Made by a program: the position numbers and the translations under genes
Part shown: piece after piece, positions 53,958 through 62,405 of the stretch
How positions within the stretch are numbered: position 1 is the first letter of the stretch
Layout: the number at the start of each line of letters is the position of its first letter
NCBI GenBank assembly: GCA_026708055.1
Contig: JAPOVS010000039.1
Span: 1 to 64,000, forward strand
DNA from: a bacterium
GTDB taxonomy: Bacteria > Actinomycetota > Acidimicrobiia > Acidimicrobiales > CATQHL01
Direction: 5' to 3'
DNA: 64,000 bases
The notes under the pieces: model-generated
Databases searched by the model: none
Told to the model about the DNA's origin: nothing
Seen by the model: only the letters and a program-made list of their open reading frames with translations

Positions 53958-55112
53958 GTGGCAACGACAGGCAAGCGTGGGATGTGCCTCGCTGCGATCC
54001 TCTGCGTCCTGACCGTGCTCGCAGCCGCGTGTGGCGGCGGTTCTGGGGCAGGGAGCGCATTCGGTCTGGCCGAGCGGCCGGACTCCTCGCCGGACTCCCC
54101 GGATCCCGGCGAGTCCACCGATCCCGGCGAATCCACCGATACCGGTGCACCCTCTGCCGGCGAGGGCGGTGCGCAGGTCCTGACCGACGTCTCCGGCCGG
54201 GTGACTGTCTCGGGGTCGTCGACGGTCGAGCCGATCTCGGTGCGTGTTGCCGAGCTGTTCCGGGACGTGGCACCGAATGTGAGCGTGACGGTCGACGGTC
54301 CGGGCACCGGTGATGGGTTCAAGTTGTTCTGTGCCGGCGAGACCGACATCTCCGATGCCTCTCGCCGGATCAAGGACGCCGAGGCGGAGGCGTGCGCCGG
54401 GGCGGGCATCGAGTGGATCGAGCTGCGTGTGGGGATCGACGGGATCGCGGTACTGACCAATCCCGAGAACGACGCGGTGGACTGCCTGAGCTTCGAGGAT
54501 CTCTACGCCATCGTCGGCCCCGAGTCGGTGGGCTTCACCAACTGGCGCGACGCAGGTGCTCTCGCCGCCGAACTGGGCTCGTCGACCTCGTTCCCCGATC
54601 TGGCTCTCGACATCACGGCGCCGGGTGCGGAGTCGGGCACCTACGACAGCTTCATCGAGATCGTGCTGGAGCACATCGGCGAGGCCCGCGCCGAAGCGGG
54701 TGCCGTCAGCGAGGACGAGGCGGCGACAACGCGCCCGGACTATGTGTCGGCAGGTGACGACAACGTGATCCTCCAGGGGATCGACGGTTCCAGGGGCAGT
54801 TTCGGATGGGTCGGCTTCGCCTTCACGGGCGACGCCGGCGTGAAGTTGCTCGAGATCGACGACGGAGACGGCTGCGTGGCCCCCACTCCGGGCACCATCG
54901 CCGCCGGCGAGTATCCGGTGTCCCGGTCCCTGTACATCTACGTCAACTCGGCCCGCGCCGCTGCAAGCGCTGCCGTGCGTGCCTACATGGACTTCTACGT
55001 CAGCGAAACGGGTCTCGGGCGGGCCGTCAGCGATGTCGGCTACGTCGTGCTCACCGACGACGCTCAGGCGACCACGGTGGCCGACTGGCACCGCCGGAGA
55101 ATCGGCGGGTGA
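53958..55112 (+). CDS. pstS: Phosphate-binding lipoprotein PstS
   Basis: The 384-residue protein has a lipoprotein signal (LTVLAAAC), a Ser/Asp/Pro linker with repeated DPGEST, and the phosphate-binding fold: VTVSGSSTVEPIS (phosphate loop), GPGTGDGFKLFCAGETDISDASR and ITAPGAESGTYDSF. It captures phosphate outside the membrane for PstCAB. AAGGAG precedes the GTG at 53958. It is the first gene downstream of the PHO box. Confidence 0.93.
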   Translation: MATTGKRGMCLAAILCVLTVLAAACGGGSGAGSAFGLAERPDSSPDSPDPGESTDPGESTDTGAPSAGEGGAQVLTDVSGRVTVSGSSTVEPISVRVAELFRDVAPNVSVTVDGPGTGDGFKLFCAGETDISDASRRIKDAEAEACAGAGIEWIELRVGIDGIAVLTNPENDAVDCLSFEDLYAIVGPESVGFTNWRDAGALAAELGSSTSFPDLALDITAPGAESGTYDSFIEIVLEHIGEARAEAGAVSEDEAATTRPDYVSAGDDNVILQGIDGSRGSFGWVGFAFTGDAGVKLLEIDDGDGCVAPTPGTIAAGEYPVSRSLYIYVNSARAAASAAVRAYMDFYVSETGLGRAVSDVGYVVLTDDAQATTVADWHRRRIGG

Positions 55113-55141
55113 CAGCGGATCGTGCTCTCGATGCGTCCGGG

Positions 55142-55147
55142 TAGCGT
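55142..55147 (+). promoter_or_regulatory. Leaderless -10 box TAGCGT before pstC
   Basis: TAGCGT ends 6 nt before the GTG at 55154, which would let pstC be transcribed independently of pstS. Confidence 0.45.
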
Positions 55148-55153
55148 CCCGTC

Positions 55154-56617
55154 GTGACCGGCATCGCCCTGCGCCTCGGCGGTCGCCGCAGCGCCCCGAC
55201 GGCGGTCGCGTCGCTGCGGGAGGCGCCGGTCTCGGCGGTCGTGGCTCTCTCGGGCCTGGTGCTCCTCGCGACGTCGGCGTTCCTGCCCTGGGCGGTGAAC
55301 GTCGCCACCGGACAGACGGCGAACGCCTTCGAGCGGGATCTGCCGTGGCTCCTCGGGGGGACCGATCTGGCCCAACAGACGGCCGGTTCGTTCGGCAACG
55401 GCTGGATCCTCGTCGGGATCGTCGCTGTTGCTTCCGTAGCCGGATACCCGCTGTTCAGCGGTCGCCGCATGGTCGCATTGCCCCTGGCGGGCATCGGCGC
55501 CGCCAGCTCGCTCTACGTGTACTTCACCTCGTACCGATTCGAGAACCAGTTCGCCAAGATCGAGGGGCTGGTGGTCGACATCGGCAGCGGATGGTGGCTG
55601 GCGCTCGTCGGCTCGCTGCTGGTGGTGGCCGGCGGGATGCTCGCTCAGATCGGCGCCGGGAAGGCACGGGCGGTCGCGCTGACCTCCGGTCCCGTGACTC
55701 TCGACGCCCTCTCCGGCAACCGCGATCGGCGCGACCGGGAGGCGGCGGTGCGGAAGGTCATGCTCGCCGCCGCGCTCGCATCCATCCTCGTGTCGGGGTT
55801 GATCATTCTGGCGCTCGTCCGGGATGCCCTGACCTTCATGATCAACATCGAGTGGGCATCGGTCTGGACCACCGGGTGGTTCCCGCGCCGGGGCTTCTAC
55901 GACATCAAGACCCTGGTCGTCTCGACGGGCCTCGTGGTCGGCGTCTCCACGCTCATCGCCACCCCCGTCGGGCTCGGCGCGGCGGTCTATCTCGCGGAGT
56001 ACGCCAAGCCGCGGACGAGACGCTGGATGAAGCCCACGCTGGAGGTCCTCGCCGGGATCCCCAGCGTCGTGTTCGGCTTCTTCGCCCTGCAATGGATCTC
56101 GCCCAACATCATCCAACACATCGACGTCTGGTTCGGCCAGGACGCCCGCCTGGGCAATCTGGCGGCGGCCGGTGTCGGCGTGGGGATCCTGAGCGTCCCG
56201 CTGATGGCCTCCATCTCCGAGGACGCCATGAAGGCCGTGCCGAACTCGCTGCGCGAGGCCTCGGCGGGCTTGGGCTCGCGCAAGGTCTCCACCACGTTGC
56301 GGATCGTGCTGCCCGCCGCCGTCTCGGGCCTCGTGGCCGCGTTCATCGTGACGACGTCCCGCGCGGTCGGCGAGACCATGGTCGTCTTCATCGCCGGCGG
56401 CGGCGGGGACACGGCCGTCTACACCCACAACGTGTTCGACGGCAGCCTCACGATGACCGCTGCCATGGCCTCGCTCGCCTCGGGCACCGACAGCGTCGTG
56501 GGTGAGGGCCTGACATTCGAGTCGCTGTACTTCGTGGGCCTGCTGCTCTTCGTGCTCACCCTCGGTATGAACCTCGTCGCCGACCGCATCGTGCGGCGGT
56601 TCCAGAACAAGTACTGA
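55154..56617 (+). CDS. pstC: Phosphate ABC permease PstC with an extra N-terminal membrane domain
   Basis: The 487-residue protein is about 150-170 residues longer than usual. The extra N-terminal part has four hydrophobic segments (for example VVALSGLVLLATSAFLPWAV and WWLALVGSLLVVAGGMLAQI). The PstC part begins near residue 200 and contains VLAGIPSVVFGFFAL and the ATPase-contact loop EASAGLGSRKVSTTLRIVLP. It forms the channel with PstA. The frame is continuous, so the extension seems genuine. Confidence 0.9.
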   Translation: MTGIALRLGGRRSAPTAVASLREAPVSAVVALSGLVLLATSAFLPWAVNVATGQTANAFERDLPWLLGGTDLAQQTAGSFGNGWILVGIVAVASVAGYPLFSGRRMVALPLAGIGAASSLYVYFTSYRFENQFAKIEGLVVDIGSGWWLALVGSLLVVAGGMLAQIGAGKARAVALTSGPVTLDALSGNRDRRDREAAVRKVMLAAALASILVSGLIILALVRDALTFMINIEWASVWTTGWFPRRGFYDIKTLVVSTGLVVGVSTLIATPVGLGAAVYLAEYAKPRTRRWMKPTLEVLAGIPSVVFGFFALQWISPNIIQHIDVWFGQDARLGNLAAAGVGVGILSVPLMASISEDAMKAVPNSLREASAGLGSRKVSTTLRIVLPAAVSGLVAAFIVTTSRAVGETMVVFIAGGGGDTAVYTHNVFDGSLTMTAAMASLASGTDSVVGEGLTFESLYFVGLLLFVLTLGMNLVADRIVRRFQNKY

Positions 56618-56621
56618 AGGG

Positions 56622-57578
56622 GTGGCCGTGCGACTCGGACGCGTCTTCGACGACAAGACCCGCAGGGTGGTGACATCGGAGGTCTACCGGCGCTCGCGTG
56701 ACGTCCGCGGCGGCGTGTTCCGGGTCCTGCTGCAGATCGCGCTGCTCGTGGCGCTGCTGGTCCTGGCGATCCTGCTCGTCGACACGGTCACCGACGGCTG
56801 GTCGATCCTCGACGGGCGGCTCGGGGACTTCCTCGCGGGGGGGCTGCGCTCGCAGTCGGGGGATCCGGAACTGGGCGTGTTCCAGGGCATCCGGGGCTCG
56901 CTCTGGATCGCGGTCTTCGTGATCGTCCTGGCGTTCCCGCTGGGGATCGGCGCCGCTGTCTACCTCGAGGAGTACGCCCCGAAGTCTCGGCTCACGAGCT
57001 TCATCGACCTGAACATCCGCAATCTGGCGGGCGTGCCGTCCGTCGTCTACGGCCTGCTGGGACTCGCCATCTTCGTGCGGGGCCTCAAGGACCTCACCGG
57101 GGGACAGTCGGTCACCGCGGCCGGGATCACCCTCGCCGTGCTCGTGTTGCCGATCGTCATCATCACCTCCGCCGAAGCGATCCGCGCCGTGCCGCAGTCC
57201 CTCCGTGAGGCGGGTTACGGGGCCGGCGCCACCCGCTGGGAGGTCATCCGCACGCAGGTCCTGCCGTACGCGGCGCCCGGGATCCTCACCGGCACCCTGC
57301 TGTCACTCTCGCGGGCCATCGGCGAGGCCGCGCCGCTGATCCTCGTGGGCGCCGTCACCGGTTTCCTCGGCGGGCAGTCGGGGCTGGTGGACGTCTCGCA
57401 ACTGCAGGAACGGTTCACGGCCCTGCCGATCATCATCACCGAATGGGTGCAGGAATCCGGCCGGGACCGCGGGTTCGCTCCTGCCGCGGCGGCCGCGATC
57501 GTGGTAATGCTGGTAGTGGTGCTGCTCCTGAACTCGGCCGCGATCCTCCTGCGGAACCACTTCGAGAAGAAGAGATGA
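56622..57578 (+). CDS. pstA: Phosphate ABC permease PstA
   Basis: The 318-residue protein has six membrane helices and the permease loop [20 protein letters not shown], plus [20 protein letters not shown] and [16 protein letters not shown]. It starts at a GTG 5 nt after pstC (a second GTG two codons later fits the GAAGGGG ribosome-binding site better). It pairs with PstC. Confidence 0.94.
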   Translation: MAVRLGRVFDDKTRRVVTSEVYRRSRDVRGGVFRVLLQIALLVALLVLAILLVDTVTDGWSILDGRLGDFLAGGLRSQSGDPELGVFQGIRGSLWIAVFVIVLAFPLGIGAAVYLEEYAPKSRLTSFIDLNIRNLAGVPSVVYGLLGLAIFVRGLKDLTGGQSVTAAGITLAVLVLPIVIITSAEAIRAVPQSLREAGYGAGATRWEVIRTQVLPYAAPGILTGTLLSLSRAIGEAAPLILVGAVTGFLGGQSGLVDVSQLQERFTALPIIITEWVQESGRDRGFAPAAAAAIVVMLVVVLLLNSAAILLRNHFEKKR

Positions 57579-57627
57579 GTGCGAGAATCTCGAGAATCAA
57601 AAGTCCGAGGACCGAGGGTGTGAACCA

Positions 57628-58527
57628 ATGGCCACAATGACAGACGCAGCGGAGGTTGCGATGAACGGCGACGGTGCAGTGCCCCGGGCCTCCGAGGCCC
57701 CGCCGGGGGTCGCCGCGGCAGCGGCGGGAGAGGCGTTCCCGCCCGACGTCGTCTTCCGCGTCGAGGACCTGAACTGCTACTACGGTCCCAACCGGGCCGT
57801 ACGCGACGTGACAATGGACATCAGCGAGCGCGAGATCACCGCCATCATCGGCCCCTCGGGATGCGGCAAGACGACGGTGCTGCGCTGCTTCAACCGCATG
57901 AACGACCTCATCGAGGGGGCACGGGCCACCGGGACGCTGCTGTTCCGGGGGGTCGACCTCTACGACCAGCGGGTAGACCCCGTCGAGGTGCGCCGCCGCG
58001 TCGGCATGGTGTTCCAGAAGCCGAACCCTTTCCCGAAGTCCGTCTTCGACAACGTGGCGTACGGGCCGCGCATCGCCGGCTCGGTCCCCAAGAGCGAGTT
58101 CCCCGAGGTCGTGGAGGCCTCGCTGCGCCGGGCGGCCCTGTTCGACGAGGTGAAGGACCGCCTCAAGGACTCCGCCATGGGCCTCTCCGGCGGCCAGCAG
58201 CAGCGCCTCTGCATCGCCCGGGCGATCGCCACGAGCCCCGACGTGCTGCTCATGGACGAGCCCTGCTCGGCTCTGGACCCGATCTCCACGGCGCACATCG
58301 AGGAGCTCATGCACAACCTCAAGGAGGAGTACACGATCATCATCGTGACCCACAACATGCAGCAGGCGGCCCGCATCTCGGACCGCACCGCGTTCTTCAC
58401 CGCCGACGTGGACGCCGAATCGAACTCCCGCTACGGGCTGCTCGTGGAGTTCGACAATACCGAGAAGATCTTCTCCAACCCGTCCGACGAGCGCACGGAG
58501 AACTACGTGACCGGCCGCTTCGGCTGA
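57628..58527 (+). CDS. pstB: Phosphate ABC transporter ATPase PstB
   Basis: The 299-residue protein has Walker [10 protein letters not shown] (75-83), [15 protein letters not shown], the Q-loop [11 protein letters not shown], signature [16 protein letters not shown] and Walker [17 protein letters not shown] 40-residue Ala-rich N terminus precedes the domain; an ATG at 57661 would remove part of it. It powers PstCA. Confidence 0.95.
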   Translation: MATMTDAAEVAMNGDGAVPRASEAPPGVAAAAAGEAFPPDVVFRVEDLNCYYGPNRAVRDVTMDISEREITAIIGPSGCGKTTVLRCFNRMNDLIEGARATGTLLFRGVDLYDQRVDPVEVRRRVGMVFQKPNPFPKSVFDNVAYGPRIAGSVPKSEFPEVVEASLRRAALFDEVKDRLKDSAMGLSGGQQQRLCIARAIATSPDVLLMDEPCSALDPISTAHIEELMHNLKEEYTIIIVTHNMQQAARISDRTAFFTADVDAESNSRYGLLVEFDNTEKIFSNPSDERTENYVTGRFG

Positions 58528-58594
58528 AGCGGTCCGCTCGAGGTCCGACTGCTCGACGACCGAACGGTCGGCCAGCACGCCAGGAGGTGCCGCA

Positions 58595-59314
58595 ATGGTC
58601 GAGAGTCTCCGCAAACCCTTCGTGGACGAGCTCGAGGAGGTCCGGGTCGAGTTGATCCGCATGGCCGGTCTCGTCATCGAGTCGATCCCGCGCTGCACCG
58701 AGGCCCTGCTCTCGAGCGACCTGGCGGCGGCACAGGAGATCATCGACGCGGACAACATCCTCGACGCTGCCTCCCTGGCGCTCGAGCACCACTGCCAGCA
58801 GCTCCTGGCGCTGCAGCAGCCCATGGCCGGTGATCTGCGCACGATCCTGGCCGCCATGACGATCAATCACGAGTTGGAACGCTCGGGTGACCTGGTGGAG
58901 AACATCGCCAAGGCCATGCGGCGGGTGTACGGCATCGACTTCGGTCCGCGCCTGCGCGGTCTCATCACCCAGATGAGCGAGGAGGCCACGCGGCTGATGC
59001 GGTTCGCCGTGGATGCCTTCGCCGACGGCAACTCGGGCCTCGCCGCCGCCCTCGACGACATCGACGACCGCCTGGACCGGCTGAACCATCAGTGCCTCGC
59101 CCTGATCGTGGGCGAGGAGGGCCGGGAGATGGGCGATCTGATGTCGGGGGTGCAACTCGCCCTGATCGCCCGCTACTACGAGCGGATCGGTGACCACGCC
59201 GTCAATATCGGCGAGCGGGTCCGCTACATGGTGGACGGTTGGAGGCCCGGCCAGTCGGAGGAGGTGCCGGCCGATCAGGCGCCGGACCTCGGCGCCGAGC
59301 CTCCGGTCGAGTAG
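58595..59314 (+). CDS. phoU: Phosphate signalling protein PhoU
   Basis: The 239-residue protein has the two PhoU three-helix bundles, with MAGDLRTILAAMTINHELERSGD and LIARYYERIGDHAVNIGERV carrying the metal-binding E/D-x3-D type motifs. AGGAGGTG precedes the ATG. PhoU links the Pst transporter to the sensor kinase and keeps the regulon off in high phosphate; kinase and regulator genes follow in the same operon. Confidence 0.94.
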   Translation: MVESLRKPFVDELEEVRVELIRMAGLVIESIPRCTEALLSSDLAAAQEIIDADNILDAASLALEHHCQQLLALQQPMAGDLRTILAAMTINHELERSGDLVENIAKAMRRVYGIDFGPRLRGLITQMSEEATRLMRFAVDAFADGNSGLAAALDDIDDRLDRLNHQCLALIVGEEGREMGDLMSGVQLALIARYYERIGDHAVNIGERVRYMVDGWRPGQSEEVPADQAPDLGAEPPVE

Positions 59315-59317
59315 ACG

Positions 59318-60169
59318 ATGCGGGTCCTGGTCACCAACGACGACGGCATAGGCGCTCCGGGCCTGGCGGCGCTGGCGCGGCGCGCCGTCGCAGCCGGCCA
59401 TGACACCTTCGTGCTGGCGCCGCGGCAGGAGATGAGCGGTTCCGGCGCCTCCATGGGTTCGCTGGCGCTGCACCATCCCATCGAGGTTCGTCCGTGGACG
59501 ATCCCGACGCTGAACGGCGTGCCCGCCCACGCCGCGGCGGCGACACCGGCGGCGTGCGCCATCCTGGGCTGCCTCGGCGCGGTCGGGCCGCCCCCGGATC
59601 TGGTGCTGTCCGGCATCAACCACGGGTTCAATGTCGGGCGCTCCGCGCTGCATTCGGGAACGGTGGGCGCCGCCATCACCGCCGCTGCCTGGGGGGCGAA
59701 AGGGCTCGCCGTCAGCACCGCATGGGCTGACGGCGAGGTGCATTGGGAGACCGCGGCAGCCGTCGCGCTCGACCTGTCCGGTTGGTTAATGGATGCCGAT
59801 GACCTGCGGACACTGAATGTGAACGTTCCCAATACCCCCCACGACGAGCTGCGCGGTGTGCGCTGGGCGACGTTGGCACCCGTCGGCGCCATCCGGAGTG
59901 CGATTGTCGGCATTGAGGAGACGGCCGACGGCGAGGGGTTCCGGGTGCTCACCGACCACAGGTCCACCGACCCGGCGGCTGCACCGAGGGATTCGGATCG
60001 GGCGCTCGTGGCCGGCGGCTGGGTCACGTTGACGGGCCTGGGAGGGCTGGCCGAGCAGATCCCCAGCGGCGAGTGGGCCGGCAAACTGGCGCTCGTCGGG
60101 CCCCTCGGGCAGGGGGTGGGTGACGGCGACCGGAGCGACGCGGCGCCCGCCGCGGAGTCGCAGCGATGA
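59318..60169 (+). CDS. surE: 5'-nucleotidase SurE
   Basis: The 283-residue protein has the SurE metal site VTNDDGIGAPGLAAL, the conserved Ser region MSGSGASMG, and LVLSGINHGFNVGRSALHSGTVGA. It releases phosphate from nucleoside monophosphates. It starts 3 nt after phoU and its stop overlaps the following frame (ATGA). Placement inside a phosphate operon fits scavenging. Confidence 0.93.
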   Translation: MRVLVTNDDGIGAPGLAALARRAVAAGHDTFVLAPRQEMSGSGASMGSLALHHPIEVRPWTIPTLNGVPAHAAAATPAACAILGCLGAVGPPPDLVLSGINHGFNVGRSALHSGTVGAAITAAAWGAKGLAVSTAWADGEVHWETAAAVALDLSGWLMDADDLRTLNVNVPNTPHDELRGVRWATLAPVGAIRSAIVGIEETADGEGFRVLTDHRSTDPAAAPRDSDRALVAGGWVTLTGLGGLAEQIPSGEWAGKLALVGPLGQGVGDGDRSDAAPAAESQR

Positions 60170-60240
60170 CTGCGGCGGTCGCGGTCCTCGGGGCGAGCGC
60201 GATCTGGGTGCCCGGCCCGGAGAGGACCGAGCCGCGATGA
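60166..60240 (+). pseudogene. Duplicated 5' end of the sensor kinase gene (24-codon frame)
   Basis: The first 27 nt of the kinase gene (starting ATGACTGCGGCGG) occur identically at 60166 and 60237, 71 bp apart. The upstream copy opens at an ATG overlapping the surE stop, reads TAAVAVLGASAIWVPGPER and ends at a TGA overlapping the true start. The layout is the same as before vapC, including the 71-bp offset. Confidence 0.7.
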
Positions 60241-61655
60241 CTGCGGCGGTCGCGGTCCTCGGGCCGGCGCTGGCCGTCGCGGTGGTCGTACTCGGGGCCA
60301 TGGCGGTTCGTTTCCGCCGCGCGCGGCACTCGATGGAACAGCTCCTGGACGCTCGAGGCGGCAACGGCCGGACCACCGAGGGGCCCGAGGGCAGCCTGGG
60401 GGGCCTCGTGGAGTCCACCGAGGCCGACCCGCTCCGCACCACCGGCACCGCCGACGTCTGCGCTGCGATCGAAGCCGTGGGCGACCGGCTGCGTTCCCTG
60501 GAACGGTCCGGGGACGTTCGGGCCGAGTGGATGCAACGCCTCGGTGAGGTCGTGTCCCGGATGACCGAGGGCGTGGTGATCTCCGATGCCGATGGCCGGA
60601 TCGTCTTCCGCGACGACACCGTGCATCCGGCGGTCTCGACCCGGCACGGCCATGCGCTGATCGAGGCCGCTCTGAGCCGCGTCCTCGGTCAGGCCTGCGA
60701 GGGGATGACGGTCACCGAGGAGGTCCGCCTCTACGGTCCGCCCGAGCGCATCCTCCGGCTCAGCGCGTCGCCGATGGCCGAGGGGGGACTGGCGCTCATC
60801 GAGGACGTCACTGAGCGGGAGCGGCTCGAGACCATGCGCCGTGACTTCGTCTCGAACATCAGCCATGAGCTGCGCACCCCCGTCGGCGCGATCAGCCTCC
60901 TGGCCGAGACGCTCGGGGATCTGTTGGCCGACAGCGCCGGGTCGGCCGGCGAGGTGACGCTGGGTGTCGAGGACCGGGCAACCGTCGTGGGGCTCGCCTC
61001 GCGGATGGTGTCCGAGGCGGACAGGATGACGCGCGCCATCGACGATCTCGCCGAACTCAGCCGCGTCGAGCGCGACGCCGACGGTGAGCGCAGCGTCATG
61101 GCCTTGCAGGACATCGTGAGTGCCGTCGTCGAGCGACTCGCCAACGCGGCCGAGCAATGCGGCATCGCCGTCGGCGTCGCCGCGCCTGCCGAGCCGGTTC
61201 TGGTCCGGGCAGACAGGCGCCAGATCGCCTCGGCTGTCCACAATCTGCTCGACAACTCGCTCAAGTACTCCGACGCGGGGACATCGGTGAATGTGCGGAT
61301 CCGCCGCCTGGACGACGCCGCCGAACTATCCGTTCAGGACATGGGTGTCGGGATCCCCCAGGGAGACCTGCCCCGGGTCTTCGAACGCTTCTACCGGGTC
61401 GACCGCTCGCGGACGTCGGCCTCCGGCGGGATCGGCCTCGGATTGGCCATCGTCCGGCACGTCGCGATCAACCATCGCGGCGTCGTGACGGTGCAGTCCA
61501 TGGAGGGCGAGGGCAGTACGTTCACCTTGCGATTGCCGCGTGTCCCCGAGGACGGGGACGCCGTGCGACAGACCCCTTCCCTTGCGGAGTCGCCGCTCGC
61601 TGAGCCGGATGGCGCGCCCGCAACCAGGTCCCGGGTGGGCGGGAGCGAGCCGTGA
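60237..61655 (+). CDS. senX3: Phosphate sensor histidine kinase (SenX3/PhoR-like)
   Basis: The 472-residue protein has one N-terminal membrane helix, a PAS-like domain (MTEGVVISDADGRIVF), the H box FVSNISHELRTPVGAIS with His210, the N box HNLLDNSLKYS, and G boxes DMGVGIP and GGIGLGLAIV. The single helix without an extracellular domain is the SenX3 layout, which senses phosphate through PhoU and Pst. The regulator gene overlaps its stop (GTGA). Confidence 0.92.
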   Translation: MTAAVAVLGPALAVAVVVLGAMAVRFRRARHSMEQLLDARGGNGRTTEGPEGSLGGLVESTEADPLRTTGTADVCAAIEAVGDRLRSLERSGDVRAEWMQRLGEVVSRMTEGVVISDADGRIVFRDDTVHPAVSTRHGHALIEAALSRVLGQACEGMTVTEEVRLYGPPERILRLSASPMAEGGLALIEDVTERERLETMRRDFVSNISHELRTPVGAISLLAETLGDLLADSAGSAGEVTLGVEDRATVVGLASRMVSEADRMTRAIDDLAELSRVERDADGERSVMALQDIVSAVVERLANAAEQCGIAVGVAAPAEPVLVRADRRQIASAVHNLLDNSLKYSDAGTSVNVRIRRLDDAAELSVQDMGVGIPQGDLPRVFERFYRVDRSRTSASGGIGLGLAIVRHVAINHRGVVTVQSMEGEGSTFTLRLPRVPEDGDAVRQTPSLAESPLAEPDGAPATRSRVGGSEP

Positions 61656-62395
61656 ACGGTTCCCCTCGAGTGTTGGTGGTCGAGGACGAGCCGTCCTTCG
61701 TCGAGGCGCTCAGCGCGGGTCTGCGCCGCGAGGGATTCGCTCTGGACATCGCACGTGACGGTCGCGAGGCGCTGGACCGTTTCAGGGCGTGCGAGCCCGA
61801 CCTCGTTCTTCTCGACGTCATGCTTCCCCGGCTGTCGGGGTTGGACGTCTGCCGTGAGATTCGCAGCATCTCCAACGTCCCGATCGTGATGGTCTCGGCG
61901 AAGGGCGACGAGATCGACACGGTCGTGGGCCTGGAGGTGGGTGCCGACGACTACGTCCCGAAGCCCTACAGGTTCCGCGAGCTGGTTGCCCGGATGCGTG
62001 CGGCGCTGCGGCGCGCGCAGCTTCAAGCCGCGCAGTCAGGGCTCGCCGAGGCGGATCCCGGACGGCCCCTCGAGATCGGCGACGTGTCGATCGATTCGGA
62101 GGGCCACGAGGTCTGGGTCCGGGGCGAGATGGTTCGCCTGCCATTGAAGGAGTTCGATCTGTTGCGCACGCTGATGGCCAACGCGGGACGCGTCGTGAGC
62201 CGTGACGATCTCATCGACGAGGTCTGGGGTGCGGACTACGTGGGCGACACCAAGACGCTGGACGCGCACATCCGCCGGCTGCGGCGCAAGATCGAGGTGG
62301 AGCCCTCCAACCCGCAGCACATCGTCACCGTGCGGGGAGTGGGCTACAAGTACTCTGAACCCGTCGCTTCCCCAGCCGGGAAGGGAGAATCCTAG
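61652..62395 (+). CDS. regX3: Phosphate response regulator (RegX3/PhoB-like)
   Basis: The 247-residue protein has a receiver domain with VLVVEDEPSFVEAL, phospho-acceptor Asp55 in LVLLDVMLPRLSG and YVPKPYRFRELVAR with the conserved Lys, then an OmpR-type winged helix with LKEFDLLRTLMANAGRVVSR and HIRRLRRKIE. It should bind the PHO box before pstS, closing a regulatory loop within the operon. Confidence 0.93.
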   Translation: MNGSPRVLVVEDEPSFVEALSAGLRREGFALDIARDGREALDRFRACEPDLVLLDVMLPRLSGLDVCREIRSISNVPIVMVSAKGDEIDTVVGLEVGADDYVPKPYRFRELVARMRAALRRAQLQAAQSGLAEADPGRPLEIGDVSIDSEGHEVWVRGEMVRLPLKEFDLLRTLMANAGRVVSRDDLIDEVWGADYVGDTKTLDAHIRRLRRKIEVEPSNPQHIVTVRGVGYKYSEPVASPAGKGES

Positions 62396-62405
62396 AAGGA
62401 GGGCC

